A stretch of 64,000 nucleotides of DNA from assembly GCF_018320785.1 (NCBI RefSeq), contig NC_054882.1, positions 1,403,219-1,467,218 of the forward strand. The letters run 5' to 3'. This document shows positions 54,085 through 64,000 of the stretch, one piece after another. The position numbers and the translations under genes were made by a program. Source of the DNA: Cheilinus undulatus (Eukaryota; Chordata; Actinopteri; Labriformes; Labridae). How positions within the stretch are numbered: position 1 is the stretch's first letter; every line of letters starts with the position of its first letter. The notes under the pieces are model-generated. The model saw only the letters and a program-made list of their open reading frames with translations, was not told where the DNA came from and searched no databases.

Positions 54085-57000
54085 AAATGTCAGTCTATAT
54101 CAGCTGTAAATATCAGTCTATATCAGCTGTAAATATCAGTGTATATCATCTGTAAATATCAGTCTATATCAGCTGTAAATATCAGTGTATATCATCTGTA
54201 AATATCAGTGTATATCAGCTGTAAATATCAGTCTATATCAGCTGTAAATATCAGTGTATATCAGCTGTAAATATCAGTCTATATCAGCTGTAAATATCAG
54301 TGTATATCAGCTGTAAATATCAGTCTATATCAGCTGTAAATATCAGTCTATATCAGCTGTAAATATCAGTGTATATCAGCTGTGAATATCAGTCTATATC
54401 ATCTGTAAATATCGGTCTATATCAGCTGCTAATATCAGTCTATATCATCTGTAAATATCAGTCTATATCAGCTGTGAATATCAGTCTATATCATCTGTAA
54501 ATGTCAGTCTATATCATCTGTAAATATCAGTTTATATCATCTGTAAATATCAGTCTATATCATCTGTAAATATCAGTCTATATCATCTGTAAATATCAGT
54601 CTATATCAGCTGTAAATATCAGTCTATATCAGCTGTAAATATCAGTGTATATCATCTGTAAATATCAGTGTATATCAGCTGTAAATATCAGTGTATATCA
54701 GCTGTAAATATCAGTGTATATCAGCTGTAAATATCAGTCTATATCATCTGCAAATATCAGTGTATATCAGCTGTAAATGTCAGTCTATATGAGCTGTAAA
54801 TATCAGTCTATATCATCTGTAAATATCAGTGTATATCATCTGTAAATATCAGTGTATATCATCTGTAAATATCAGTCTATATCAGCTGTAAATATCAGTG
54901 TATATCAGCTGTAAATATCAGTCTATATCAGCTGCAAATATCAGTTTATATCATCTGTAAATATCAGTCTATATCATCTTTAAATATCAGTGTATATCAT
55001 CTGTAAATATCAGTGTATATCAGCTGTAAATATCAGTGTATATCAGCTGTAAATATCAGTGTATATCAGCTGTAAATATCAGTCTATATCAGCTGCAAAT
55101 ATCAGTTTATATCATCTGTAAATATCAGTCTATATCATCTGTAAATATCAGTGTATATCAGCTGTAAATATCAGTGTATATCAGCTGTAAATATCAGTGT
55201 ATATCAGCTGTAAATATCAGTGTATATCATCTGTAAATATCAGTGTATATCAGCTGTAAATATCAGTCTATATCATCTGTAAATATCAGTCTATATCATC
55301 TGTAAATATCAGTGTATATCAGCTGTAAATATCAGTGTATATCAGCTGTAAATATCAGTGTATATCAGCTGTAAATATCAGTGTATATCATCTGTAAATA
55401 TCAGTGTATATCAGCTGTAAATATCAGTCTATATCATCTGTAAATATCAGTCTATATCAGGTGTAAATATCAGTGTATATCAGCTGTAAATATCAGTCTA
55501 TATCAGCTGTAAATATCAGTCTATATCATCTGTAAATATCAGTGTATATCATCTGTAAATATCAGTGTATATCAGCTGTAAATATCAGTGTATATCAGCT
55601 GTAAATATCAGTGTATATCAGCTGTAAATATCAGTCTATATCATCTGTAAATATCAGTCTATATCATCTGTAAATATCAGTGTATATCAGCTGTAAATAT
55701 CAGTCTATATCAGCTGTAAATATCAGTCTATATCAGCTGTAAATATCAGTCTATATCATCTGTAAATATCAGTCTATATCATCTGTAAATATCAGTCTAT
55801 ATCAGCTGTAAATATCAGTCTATATCAGCTGTAAATATCAGTCTATATCAGCTGTAAATATCAGTGTATATCAGCTGTGAATATCAGTCTATATCATCTG
55901 TAAATATCGGTCTATATCAGCTGCTAATATCAGTCTATATCATCTGTAAATATCAGTCTATATCAGCTGTGAATATCAGTCTATATCATCTGTAAATGTC
56001 AGTCTATATCATCTGTAAATATCAGTCTATATCATCTGTAAATATCAGTCTATATCAGCTGTGAATATCAGTCTATATCATCTGTAAATATCAGTCTATA
56101 TCATCTGTAAATATCAGTCTATATCAGCTGTGAATATCAGTCTATATCATCTGTAAATATCAGTCTATATCAGCTGTGAATATCAGTCTATATCATCTGT
56201 AAATGTCAGTCTATATCATCTGTAAATATCGGTCTATATCAGCTGCTAATATCAGTCTATATCATCTGTAAATATCAGTCTATATCAGCTGTGAATATCA
56301 GTCTATATCATCTGTAAATGTCAGTCTATATCATCTGTAAATATCAGTCTATATCATCTGTAAATATCAGTCTATATCAGCTGTGAATATCAGTCTATAT
56401 CATCTGTAAATATCAGTCTATATCAGCCGTAAATATCAGTGTATACCAGCTGTAAATATCAGTCTATATCAGCTGTAAATATCAGTGTATATCATCTGTA
56501 AATATCAGTCTATATCAGCTGTGAATATCAGTGTATATCATCTGTAAATATCAGTGTATACTAGCTGTAAATATCAGTCTGTATCAGCCGTAAATATCAG
56601 TCTATATCATCTGTAAATATCAGTCCATATCAGCTGTAAATATCAGTCTATATAAGCCGTAAATATCAGTGTATATCACCTGTAAATATCAGTGTATACC
56701 AGCTGTAAATATCAGTCTATATCAGCTGTAAATATCAGTGTATATCATCTGTAAATATCAGTCTATATCAGCTGTGAATATCAGTGTATATCATCTGTAA
56801 ATATCAGTCTATATCAGCTGTGAATATCAGTGTATATCATCTGTAAATATCAGTCTATATCGTCTGTAAATATCAGTCTATATCATCTGTAAATATCAGT
56901 CTATATCAGCTGTGAATATCAGTGTATATCATCTGTAAATATCAGTCTATATCGTCTGTAAATATCAGTCTATATCAGCTGTAAATATCAGTCTATATCA

Positions 57001-57218
57001 TCTGTAAATATCAGTTTATATCATCTGTAAATATCAGTCTATATCATCTGTAAATATCAGTCTATATCAGCTGTAAATATCAGTCTATATCAGCTGTAAA
57101 TATCAGTCTATATCATCTGTAAATATCAGTCTATATCATCTCTAAATATCAGTCTGTATCATCTGTAAATGTCAGTCTATATCACCTGTAAATATCAGTG
57201 TATATCATCTGTAAATAT
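54085..57218. repeat. 23-bp satellite array, about 136 units
   Basis: Head-to-tail units around TATATCAGCTGTAAATATC with CAGTCTA/CAGTGTA and CAGCTGT/CATCTGT variants. Higher-order structure is visible: the rare variants TATCGGTCTATATCAGCTGC and CTGCTAATATCAG occur together at about 54.41, 55.91 and 56.23 kb, and CAGCTGCAAATATCAGTTTA at about 54.93 and 55.09 kb. The complement of the monomer is homologous to both halves of the 46-bp unit in g2e3. It fills EHD intron 1. No spacers. Confidence 0.96.
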
Positions 57219-58217
57219 CAAGCATACATAGACAAAAGCATAGATGTTTCTGACCTTTGTCAGCTTAAATCTTCTATGTTCAGCCTTATTTCTATATCAT
57301 TTATGTGTGACCTAAGGAATTAGGTTCGTTTATCAGTATTGTGTCGCCTCCAGTGAATTCTAAAAGTGAATGTATCTGCTGTCAGTGAAAATTCAGCATT
57401 GTGGATCTTATATTTGCTGTTTTAATGTCTAAGGCGACAGACTTAAACGCTGCAGCTGAAGGTCTTCCTACAGTGGGTTTTAACTGTGACCTTTTGCATT
57501 CCAGATGGCGTCATTGTAGAATTATGTCAACATTCATGTGTTTTATTTGAGCATGTTCTGTGTTTAATTTAAACTGGCATATGAGCGTCTCCTGAGGAGT
57601 TCCTGTGTTCCACTTTAACTTTTCGGGGATAGAACCAGCTATCCTGGGACAGTCCTGCAGCTCCGTGGCCTCTTCAGCTCCACCCTGACGTCACGGCGGT
57701 GTGGAGAGTAAATCTGCTCTGAGTCATCTTTACACTGATGTAATGTGTTTGTAGTTGGAGTTATGGAGGCTTTAGCTGAGGCTCATGGGTAATGTAGTCC
57801 TGTTAGACCCCACAGTCTGTCAGATGAATCAGATCAGAGCTGGATGTTTGTGTTTCTCTGTGAAACTGATCGTCCATTGTTGTGTGTATTTACACAGCAT
57901 GGCCCTTTAACTCCAGCGGTGCGTGGATGTTTCCGGAGCTTCTGCTGTGGTTAATCGGACATGGGAGGTGAAATAGGAGAACCTGCTGATCATTTTGAAT
58001 GACATTGAGCTCTGAAATTAGGAAGGAACTGAAGGTCATGCACTCGCTGCTGCAGAGTCTCTGTTTCTGAACCAAAGGTCGTCAGAGGAGCAGGATGTGG
58101 AACTTTCTAGTAAAAACCAGACAGTACTGATGTTTATCCTGATACCACTGCAACAACCGTACAAGTCCTAGTCAGCCAGCACAACAACAACAAAATAAAG
58201 ACAGATAATAAGGTAAA
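57219..58217. other. EHD intron 1, nothing recognised
   Basis: Unique-looking sequence between the satellite and the Tc1-like relic. No exon of the EHD ATPase domain was found. Confidence 0.5.
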
Positions 58218-59190
58218 TACAACCCCAGTTCCAAAAAAGCTGGGTCGCTGTGTGAAATGTAAACAAAAACAATGATTATCAAATCTCATAAACCCAGATC
58301 TGATTCACAGTAGAAATGAAACAACATATCAGATGTTAAACTGAGACATTTTACCATCTCATGACAAATATTCACTTATTTTGAATTTGGTGGCAGCTAC
58401 ACATCTCAAAAAAGTAGGGACAGGGCCACAAAAGGCTGGAAAAGTAAGAGGTAGTGAAAAACAGCTGGAGGAGCATTTAGCAGTTAATTATGTTAATTAT
58501 CAACAGGTCAGTCACATGACCGGGTATAAAAGGAGCATTTTAGAGAGGCAGAGTCCTTTAGAAGTAAAGATGGGCAGAGGTTCACCAATCTGTGAAAAAC
58601 TGAGTCTAAAAATGTGGAACAATTTCAGAAAAATGTTCCTGAATGTAAAATAGCTCAGACTTTTAATCTCCGTCCATCTCCAGTCCATAATATCATCAAC
58701 AGATTCAGAGAATCTGGAGAAACCTCTGTGAGCAAGGGACAAGGCAGAAGGGCCCTCAGGGGCCCTCAGGGGCCACTGCAGTAAAAGCAGTCATGATTCT
58801 GTAGTGAAATCACTGCATGGGCTCAGGAACATTCCAGAAATCATCGTCTGTCAACACAGTTGGCCGTGCCATCCACCAACGACAGTTAAAGCTGATCATG
58901 GAGAGAAGAAGCCATATGTGAACAGGATCCAGAACCACCGCCGTCTTCTCTGGACCAAAGCTCATTTAACATGGACTGAGGAAACATGGAAAACTGTTCT
59001 GTGGTCAGAGAAAACCACAGACGCCGTGTCCTGTGGACTAAAAAGGAGAGGGAGCATCCAGCTTGTTCTTCTGGCTCAGGTCTAAAGCCTGCATCTCTGA
59101 TGGTATGGGGTTGCATTAGTGCCTATGGCGTGGGCAGCTCTAACATCTGGAGAGGAACTATCAATGCTGGAAAGCAGAGAGAGGTTAGGA
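58218..59190 (+). mobile_element. Tc1/mariner-like transposon relic, 3'-truncated
   Basis: Starts TACAACCCCAGTTCCAAAAA and runs through decayed transposase. ENHRRRVLWTKKEREHPACS and GLKPASLMVWGCISAYGVGS (58986-59198 frame) contain the conserved MVWGC motif of Tc1 DDE domains; upstream frames are shifted several times. The downstream DDE residues and 3' terminus are absent after about 59190. The first 350 bp are nearly identical to the 48131-48528 copy. Confidence 0.85.
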
Positions 59191-59472
59191 CATTTTGAAC
59201 TTCATCTAATGATTGCAATGATCTGGATGTAGTCTTTAGCCATGTTGCAATCTTGATCCTGTTGCATTTAATCCTGCAGCCCTGGATTCCTGAGCTCAGT
59301 CTGTATTTTTACCTCGGTGGTGCCTGGAGGCCGGCATGCAGTCATGAGGTTAAGAGCTGATCTACACACTGTTAGATACCAACATTCAACACAAAGACAC
59401 TGCCAAAGCTGCTCCAGGGGAACAAACTCATCACAGCAGTGCAGAAAAACACGCCATGTCTGCCCTCTTTAA

Positions 59473-60637
59473 CCTTCAGGCATCACTTTAATTTACTAGC
59501 CTTTAAAGCCATTAAGGACAAAAACGTCCACTTCCAAAAAACTGCTATAAAAACTTAACAGAGTCATATTTTTCTGCTTTTTATTTTCAAAAATCTCTTA
59601 AACAACTTCAGCTGTACTCAAAACTACCAAAAATTCAATCATTTTGAGGATTTTAACACTTCAAATGCCAGTTTGATTACTGAAAGACAAAAAATGTGGT
59701 TTGAATGGGAGTTAATGGGACTTTTTGTCCAAAAGTGACTCTAAAGGGTAGTAAATTTTAAATCTGATGCTACACAAAAACAAAAAATGCATCAAAGTCA
59801 ATATTTTGGCTAATGTTTGGCGTACCCAAAACTCATTTAGAAAAAACACCCCCCCACCCCCCAACATTAGTTATCTGAAAAATAATAAATGTTTGTGTGT
59901 TTTTTTAGACAGAATATGACCATCCTGTAATCAAACTGGCATTTAAAGGGTTAAAATTCTGAAAGTTATTTAATATTTGGTTGTTTTGATTAGAACCAAA
60001 GTTGACCAAAAAAGCAGAAAAATATTAGATATTAAAGTTTACTATTTTTACTGCCAATTTTGGAAGTGGACGTTTTTGTCCTTAATGGCTCAAAAGGGTA
60101 GTAAATTTTAAATCAGCTGCTACACAAAAACTAAAAATGCATCAAAGTCAGTATTTTGGCTAATCATGGACATGTCCATGCTGAATTTAGAAATAACGCC
60201 CCAGCCATCCAACATTTGGTTTAAGGAAGATTTCACATTTTTCCCCTTTTTCAGAGAAAACACACTGACTTTAAGTAATCAAACCGGCATTTAAAGGGTT
60301 AAAATCCTTAAAATGATTGAATGTTTGGTAGTTTTGAGCACAGCTGAAGTTGTTTAAGAGATTTATGCAAAAAAAGCTGAAAAAATATGAATCTAAGTTT
60401 TTATAGCAGTTTTTGGAAGTGGACTTTTTGCCCTTAATGGCTTTGAGGGGTAGTAGATTTGTTTCAGTGTTCCCTGACCTATTAGAGCAACTGAGATTTG
60501 AATTCCAAAATTTGCCTTGAAAGAAACTTTCTTGCAAAAAAAAGAGACCATGTGCACAAACACAGCCAGAATGGTGAGCAGAGAAAGAGGAAAAATTTGC
60601 CCAAATGGACAAAAATGTCCCACGTGATGCCTGAGGG
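59473..60637. mobile_element. piggyBac-type MITE with TTAA duplications
   Basis: TTAA at 59469-59472 and 60638-60641 flanks termini CCTTCAGGCATCAC and GTGATGCCTGAGGG, inverted repeats beginning CC as in piggyBac elements. Inside, GACAAAAACGTCCACTTCC (about 59518) is repeated inverted at about 60062 (GGAAGTGGACGTTTTTGTCC) and again, diverged, at 60414. The phrase AAAGGGTAGTAAATTTTAAAT recurs at 59745 and 60095. No transposase. Confidence 0.85.
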
Positions 60638-60641
60638 TTAA

Positions 60642-62542
60642 TCCTGCAGCTTCTAATCACTGTTTTATTCTCTGTAGACTCCGTCATCAGTCTCAGTCAG
60701 TGTTTACAGCTCAATATTTCTCATTTAACTCATGTGACATGTGACATCACTTCCTGTTTTGCTGCTGAGGCTGGATTATTGAATTATACCAGAGAAGATG
60801 AAACATCCGAGTATTTTATGTTTACATGCTGCTGGGTTTTACTTTTTACTCCATAGATTAATTTAACATACAAAATAGAATATCAAATAGAAAATAAAGT
60901 CACTAACAGGCTGAGATTCATATGATTGTGATTGGACTGTCTTCTTTTAACAGTAAAAACCTGACTGGATGTTTGAATTTTGCCAGAATCAGATCATAAA
61001 TTAAGATGCTGGCATCCTGACAACCCGAGCATTAAAAGTGGATCTCTCTCCTCATGCTTAACATCCTGATTCTCTCTGTCTAAAGGTGTTGATTCATAAT
61101 GATGAAGGAGGTTTAAGTGGAGGTGGATCTCTGCTGCAGCTTGGACGTATCTGTGTGTAAAGCTTCCACCGTGTTTAACAGTAATCCTCCAATCACTGCA
61201 GTGTTTTAACAAGCAGACGTGTCAAACGCGCCATTGCTGCACACGCTGAAATGTGAGCCGTTGTTGTCGTTCTTTGTTTGAGATCTCTGTAAACCGATTA
61301 TCTCTCTCTGCTGGGCTCCAAGATTTCAGTTTAAAATCTGATTATGTGAAGCCGACTGTGCGGGCTAACAAATGAGCACAGAGGCAGAGATTTATGCGAG
61401 ATATGAGGCTTTAACCAAAGCTCTGGGAGATTCCTGAAGGGTTTGTGTTATCAGTGCTGCTGTGTTACTCTGCACGCTTTTATTTTGAAACGCTCGACCT
61501 ACCGTAGCTGCTGATCACGCCTCACACCTGTCAGAGAGACCGCCAGAACTGCAGGTGACAGCGTGGGCAAGGATTCAGCCGCTTTTACTCTAGATTTTAA
61601 ACTTTAGTTTGATTTTAGCAAAACAGGGGATTTAGTGTGATCATCACAAGAAAAATCAAAGTTCTCTGCAGCCAGTATGAGGTCATTTCTTATCACAAAG
61701 CACCAAAAATGCAAACAAAGCATTGCAAACGTCTAAATTAGGGATGCGCCTGTGCACCAGCTCTGCACAAGTCAGAAGTCTGTAGGTGTTTGTCTGTTGT
61801 GTTGAGTCTGTTTGATGATGCAACTAATGGCCAAAGACAGAATAAACTTCAGCACAGGAATCCGCCATCAGCTGACGCGCTATTTCAAACATCAGCCCTG
61901 GTTTGCTTGAAGAGACACACCCAGGTTTCAGGCAGATCGCTCTCATTCTGTCTCTGCAGCTTTTGGTTAAAAGTACAACTGAAGATCTTTAGTATTTTCA
62001 GAGCTTCTTTTACTTTGTGACACTATTGCTCTGTACAATAGCAGGAATCACATGGTTTTAATCTCATAGTACCTAAAAGAGTCTGAGGTTTGACGGCCGT
62101 ACTCTGCAGTGAAGGAGTGTCGGTTAACGCAGAGGTCTGACCTGAATCTCAGACAGCAGAGACGAGCTCAGACCTGCAGATGACTAAAGAAATGTGGAGC
62201 AATCTGCTGAAATAGGTCAGGAGTAATGCAGCCAGGTTTGATAGCAGCATGCAGGATGCATGGATGTGTTTCAGCTATAAAACTGCTAAAGTTAAATTAA
62301 ACCAGCTGATTGTCAGAGGAGTTTGGTCTGGCTCTCCTTGTAGCATCCCCAGCTGGAGCAATGGAAGACTCTGGTGGTTTAAGACGCCTTTTATTTCCTT
62401 TACAGCAGTGCAAATAGTCATAAACACAGGAAAGAGCTGTGGGAAACAGAAAATTAAAAATAATGATGAAACATAAACCAAGCAAAATGTCATATTTCCA
62501 ATCAATTAAATGATTTACAAAAGATAGATTAGCACAGCTATC
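60642..62542. other. EHD intron 1, nothing firmly recognised
   Basis: Mostly unique-looking. TAGGGATGCGCCTGTGCACC at 61739 resembles a hAT terminus, but no partner or target duplication could be paired confidently. Confidence 0.4.
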
Positions 62543-63420
62543 CGTTGAAAACAACATCTAATATCGGTATCGGGTCTGATATGGACGTAATTAATAGATC
62601 GGATATCTGACTGACGGCGCCGATCCAAGTGACCGATCCAAATCCATCCTACAGTAGACCATGAACGCACCGCGGTCTAACAGGAGACGGTCTGTGTGTG
62701 ACTGAGCTAGTATTAGTTAGGATGTTCTTGGCGGTATAAACCTAGCAGATCAAACATAAATCTATATTTAGAACAGTCAAAACTAGACTAAAGATGAGAG
62801 AACACCAAGAAGAGCGGGTGTGACGTTAGCTGCGTGGCTAGCGTTGAAAGCTAGTGCCGCTAGCGCCTTCGTTCCTCTTTGCAGATTAATATCCTGATTT
62901 GATATTTGGCCTCTTTTCACTTCGGGTGAGTAGTCATACGTGAGCTTAACCCTCGACAGCCCGCATACCGCTTTATTTCCATTTACTACTTTGGAAAGCT
63001 GTTGTACCGCGGTCTTCCTGCTATACGCTAACAGCTTAGCCACCGCCGTCCTTCTCATTGTTTACATCCTGTGAAGAGTCAGAGAGGAAGGCTGCGGCCA
63101 TTAACTGAAGCTACAGCGGCCTCTAGTGGCGGGAGGTTCATTAAAGAGCGTTATAGACAGGGATTTATAACCTGTGCTCATAAAAAATGATATTTATTTT
63201 TTAATTGTAGTTCAAATAAATTTGTTTGGAATCATTTAAATTCAACTTTTTTTTTTTTGCTTTGTACTAAGAGGAGCTGGGTAGTTTACTACAGCCTCAT
63301 GTAAGCTCACACATTATACCAACAACAATAATAATTGTTAAAAAAATAAATAAATCAGTATCGGCACATGTTTATCAGAATCAGATCGGCACTGATAAAA
63401 GGTGGATCGGTGCATCCTGA
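62543..63420. mobile_element. hAT-like terminal fragments flanking an unexplained open frame
   Basis: ATATCGGTATCGGGTCTGATATGG...CCGATCCAAATCCATCCTA (to 62651) and CAGTATCGGCACATG...GGTGGATCGGTGCATCCTG (to 63418) are both right-hand-type ends of GATGCACCGAT-family hAT elements in the same orientation, so the element boundaries are not simple. Between them, minus 62783-63058 is open for 91 codons starting MRRTAVAKLLAYSRKTAVQQ, with CpG-rich promoter-like DNA on its upstream side. I do not recognise the protein; it may be a transposon-borne leader or chance. Confidence 0.45.
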
Positions 63421-63465
63421 ATTCAAACTTTTTCCCTCTTTAGTAATTCTTTATGCTCCTAAGGA

Positions 63466-63545
63466 CAGGAGTGTCCAAACTTTTCCCCTGAGGGCCGCAT
63501 TCGAAAATATAAAAAGATGGCGGGGCCACTTTGATAAACCTCAGG
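63466..63545. mobile_element. MITE end with GTGTCCAAACTTTT motif
   Basis: CAGGAGTGTCCAAACTTTTC followed by CTGAGGGCCGCATTCG is the terminus of a widespread vertebrate hAT-like repeat. No opposite end is found before the next element. Confidence 0.5.
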
Positions 63546-63680
63546 ATCGTACAGTGAGTAAGACAAGGCAAACAGCCAATCATATTAGGGATTTGTGGAT
63601 CCCTAACACGATCAGTACTGCTGTCAGTCTTTGTAATCCACCAGGATATTAGACATAAATCACTGCTATGATGTTGGTTG

Positions 63681-64000
63681 TAGGGCTGAACGATTTTGGA
63701 AAATAATCTTAGCTGCAATCTTTTTCCCCAATATTGTGATTTGATATGCAATTATTTCTTAACTTTAATTCCTAAAGGGGGGCTGAACAGTTCTTTAAAG
63801 TGTCTAATTCTGATGATTTTGACTCACAAACTGGATAAGAATGATTGCATTGAAGGGTTTTTGTCATTCTTATAATTAATAAGAAAAAAGGACAAAAATT
63901 AAGAAGGTAGGATTTTTTTGTAGCCTATTCTAAAAAAATGGCACCTTAATAATTGAATGATGTGTCATGCATAACATCTCTGCTGCAAAAAGATGTTTAA
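63681..64000. mobile_element. hAT-like MITE, TAGGGCTGAACGATT family, cut by window end
   Basis: Starts TAGGGCTGAACGATTTTGG and shares the AAAATAATCT subterminus and the interior wording (GATGATTTTGACTCA, TTGCATTGAAGG, AACATCTCTGCTGC) with 14053-14549 and 1038-2416. The right terminus lies outside the window. Confidence 0.72.

Noticed and set aside
41434-57218. CRISPR-like appearance of short direct repeats at 41.4-43.2 kb and 54.1-57.2 kb
   Set aside because: Units are contiguous with no unique spacers, and the context is vertebrate introns; these are satellites.
61739-62651. Single hAT element spanning TAGGGATGCGCC to CATCCTA
   Set aside because: Flanking 8-mers agree at only about 3 of 8 and the interior is not recognisably transposon-like.

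Overview
The window is vertebrate nuclear DNA, almost certainly from a teleost fish. It has GT-AG spliced genes, a very high load of Tc1, hAT, piggyBac and CACTA relics, a tRNA-derived SINE, and long satellite and microsatellite runs. It is not bacterial: there are no operons and no ribosome binding sites. Most long open frames are by-products of stop-free tandem repeats.

Three host genes can be reconstructed exon by exon with continuous reading phase. (1) scfd1 (SLY1, an SM protein of ER-Golgi fusion) is on the minus strand. Its start codon is at 18883, 13 coding exons reach down to 477, and the rest lies beyond the left edge. (2) ccdc65 (DRC2, nexin-dynein regulatory complex of motile cilia) is on the plus strand, complete at 21365-26457 (8 coding exons, 474 codons plus stop), with a non-coding first exon and an X-box-like RFX site. 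(3) g2e3 (G2/M E3 ubiquitin ligase) is on the minus strand, complete from 40946 to 29733 (16 coding exons, 728 codons plus stop), with a non-coding exon ending at 44273. On the right, the first coding exon of an EHD-family membrane ATPase lies at 52971-53200 (+), and its next exon is past the window end. Two decayed gene pieces lie between g2e3 and the EHD gene: a TRIM-type B-box/SPRY gene (minus) and a nicotinamide riboside kinase fragment (plus).

Layout: 0.5-18.9 kb scfd1; 18.9-20.8 kb divergent promoter interval holding two abutting palindromic MITEs; 20.8-26.5 kb ccdc65; 26.5-29.7 kb convergent intergenic DNA with a hAT relic and a LINE tail; 29.7-44.5 kb g2e3; 44.8-52.7 kb transposon relics, TRIM and nmrk pseudogene pieces and an 830-bp CATC/CATA microsatellite; 52.8-64 kb EHD exon 1 and a giant first intron with a 3.1-kb satellite, a piggyBac MITE and more relics. 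g2e3 followed by scfd1 on one strand matches my recollection of their adjacency in mammals; ccdc65 sits between them on the other strand.

The most interesting signals are in the repeats. Several hAT-like MITEs, many with recognisable 8-bp target duplications, carry interiors made of a short GGCAAAAATGG-type oligomer expanded to 0.3-1 kb. Arrays of this oligomer occupy roughly a tenth of the window. Two satellites 10 kb apart, a 46-bp array in g2e3 and a 23-bp array in the EHD intron, are the same family: the 46-bp unit is a dimer of diverged 23-bp monomers. A single monomer-like sequence sits inside a TIR element at 14.8 kb, suggesting the satellites arose from transposon interior DNA. No CRISPR, phage or other microbial system is present.
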